From the NCBI GenBank assembly GCA_035532475.1, contig DATKQY010000011.1, forward strand, positions 1 through 23,480: 23,480 nucleotides of DNA, in the 5' to 3' direction. The notes under the pieces were generated by a model. That model ran no database searches. It was given only the letters and a program-made list of their open reading frames with translations, and was not told the DNA's origin. Below are positions 22,664-23,480 of the stretch, piece after piece. A program made the translations under genes and the position numbers. Each line of letters starts with the position of its first letter. Positions within the stretch are counted from its first letter, which is position 1. Source of the stretch: DATKQY01 sp035532475 (GTDB lineage Bacteria > Actinomycetota > Acidimicrobiia > Acidimicrobiales > Bog-793).

Positions 22664-23480
22664 GCGCGCAAGCGCCGCCCGGGCGCACCACGATCACGAA
22701 CGGCATCGTCGTCACGCTGAACGAGGCCGACGACGTGCACGTCGGCGGGACCGTCGTCCTCGAGGGCGACCGCATCGCCTACGCCGGCCCGGCCGCCGGC
22801 GCGCCGGCGGCCGCCGGGAAAGTGATCGACGCCGCGGGGATGGCCGTGCTCCCGGGCCTCGTCGACCTGCACTACCACACGGCGATCGCGAAGGGCTGGA
22901 GCGACCACCTGCCGCTGTGGGAGTACCTGGACACGCTGTGGTACCCGGCGATCCGCGCCCTCGACGACGAGGCCGCCTACTGGGCGGCGCTCGCCAGCTA
23001 CTGCGAGTCGATCAAGTGCGGCGTGACGACGGTGAACGACATGTACCGCCGCCTGGAAGCCCTCGCGGGCGCGGCCGAGGAGATCGGTATCCGCGCCGTG
23101 CTCTCGAACGACGTCGCCGATCCCGAGCACGACCTCGACTCCCTCGACGACACCCGCGCCGCCTACGCGGCCAAGCACAACGCGGCGAACGGCCGCGTCG
23201 AGATCGCCGTCGGCATCGAGTGGCTCCCGATGGCGAGCGAGGGGCTGCTCCGCGACGCACGCGCCCTCGCCGACGAGCTCGGGATCAAGTTCCACATCCA
23301 CCTGAACGAGTCGACGACCGAGGTCGACAACTCCATGGCCCGCTTCGGCCGACGGCCGACCGAGGTCGCCTACGACTGCGGCGTGCTCGGCCCGGACTGC
23401 ATCGCGGCGCACTGCGTCTGGCTGTCGGACCGCGAGATCGCCCTCATGGCCGAGACCGGGACGCACATCTCGCACAACCC
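22660..23480 (+). CDS. Amidohydrolase/deaminase (ATZ/TRZ/SsnA-like), cut by window end
   Basis: 273 complete codons are present and the frame is open at the window edge; family members are about 450 residues, so roughly 60% is seen. The N-terminal sandwich strand GIVVTLNEADD is followed by the metal motif LPGLVDLHYH (His71, His73), then FHIHLNES (His214 with canonical Glu217) and AHCVWLSDREI (His251). The final residues, HISHN, lead toward the SxN-type loop of deaminases. With the canonical HxxE it is a better deaminase candidate than the first amidohydrolase. Its position after tenA suggests work on the same heterocycle. The start is inferred from the ATGA overlap with the 48-residue ORF; no independent ribosome-binding site exists. 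Confidence 0.88.
   Translation, partial: MSAQAPPGRTTITNGIVVTLNEADDVHVGGTVVLEGDRIAYAGPAAGAPAAAGKVIDAAGMAVLPGLVDLHYHTAIAKGWSDHLPLWEYLDTLWYPAIRALDDEAAYWAALASYCESIKCGVTTVNDMYRRLEALAGAAEEIGIRAVLSNDVADPEHDLDSLDDTRAAYAAKHNAANGRVEIAVGIEWLPMASEGLLRDARALADELGIKFHIHLNESTTEVDNSMARFGRRPTEVAYDCGVLGPDCIAAHCVWLSDREIALMAETGTHISHN

Noticed and set aside
1..23480. tRNA, rRNA, CRISPR arrays or phage genes
   Set aside because: No cloverleaf-like or rRNA-like sequence, no regularly spaced direct repeats and no integrase, capsid or transposase proteins were seen on either strand.

Overview
The window is very GC-rich and densely coded, with strong G/C preference at third codon positions, GTG starts and many 1-4 base ATGA/GTGA gene overlaps. 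It also encodes a FadE34-like fused acyl-CoA dehydrogenase, a FadD19/FadD17-like ligase and an LLM-class (F420-type) oxidoreductase. Together these suggest a soil or aquatic actinobacterium (Actinomycetota, possibly an Acidimicrobiia- or Thermoleophilia-like lineage). This is an inference; no rRNA or other phylogenetic marker is present.

Region 1 (about 237-6907) is an acyl-CoA catabolic locus. It holds an SDR dehydrogenase (-), a divergent TetR regulator (+), a two-domain acyl-CoA dehydrogenase (-), and a divergent acyl-CoA ligase/MaoC hydratase pair (+). These are the activities of one beta-oxidation-like cycle: activation, desaturation, hydration, oxidation. The closest family resemblances are to actinobacterial steroid side-chain enzymes. 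Palindromes lie in both divergent promoter regions and could be TetR operators. An array of TGTCC/GGACA half-sites lies at the left edge.

Region 2 (about 6908-9249) has a roughly 480 bp stretch without a convincing gene, then a leftward pair: an SDR whose 3' end is frameshifted by one apparent base deletion, and a duplicated EthD-like alpha-beta-barrel protein.

Region 3 (about 9430-23480, continuing past the right edge) is a large rightward catabolic cluster and the most interesting part. In order it encodes an amidohydrolase, an ABC importer (ATPase, permease, and a THI5/NMT1-type binding protein with the LDWxPNxDH motif of pyrimidine-precursor binders), and an M20 hydrolase with an altered catalytic motif. 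Next come a two-subunit B12-dependent acyl-CoA mutase with an unusual pocket, a class III CoA-transferase, a second canonical M20 hydrolase, an LLM oxidoreductase, a methylmalonyl-CoA-epimerase-like VOC protein and a GntR/FCD regulator. It ends with a TenA-type thiaminase II whose Asp44 equivalent is Asn, a coupled 48-residue ORF, and a second amidohydrolase cut by the window end. An identical 12-mer, GGTATCTGATGT, sits before the first amidohydrolase and before tenA, and a 9/12 match sits before the first M20 gene, so these transcription units probably form one regulon.

Working hypothesis (inference): region 3 takes up and degrades a nitrogenous heterocycle related to the thiamin pyrimidine, or another N-acylated amine. 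Hydrolytic deamination and deacylation would be followed by CoA transfer, carbon-skeleton rearrangement and epimerisation into the methylmalonyl-CoA/succinyl-CoA route. I saw no TPP riboswitch, which argues against ordinary thiamin salvage. No tRNA, rRNA, CRISPR array or intact mobile element was seen.
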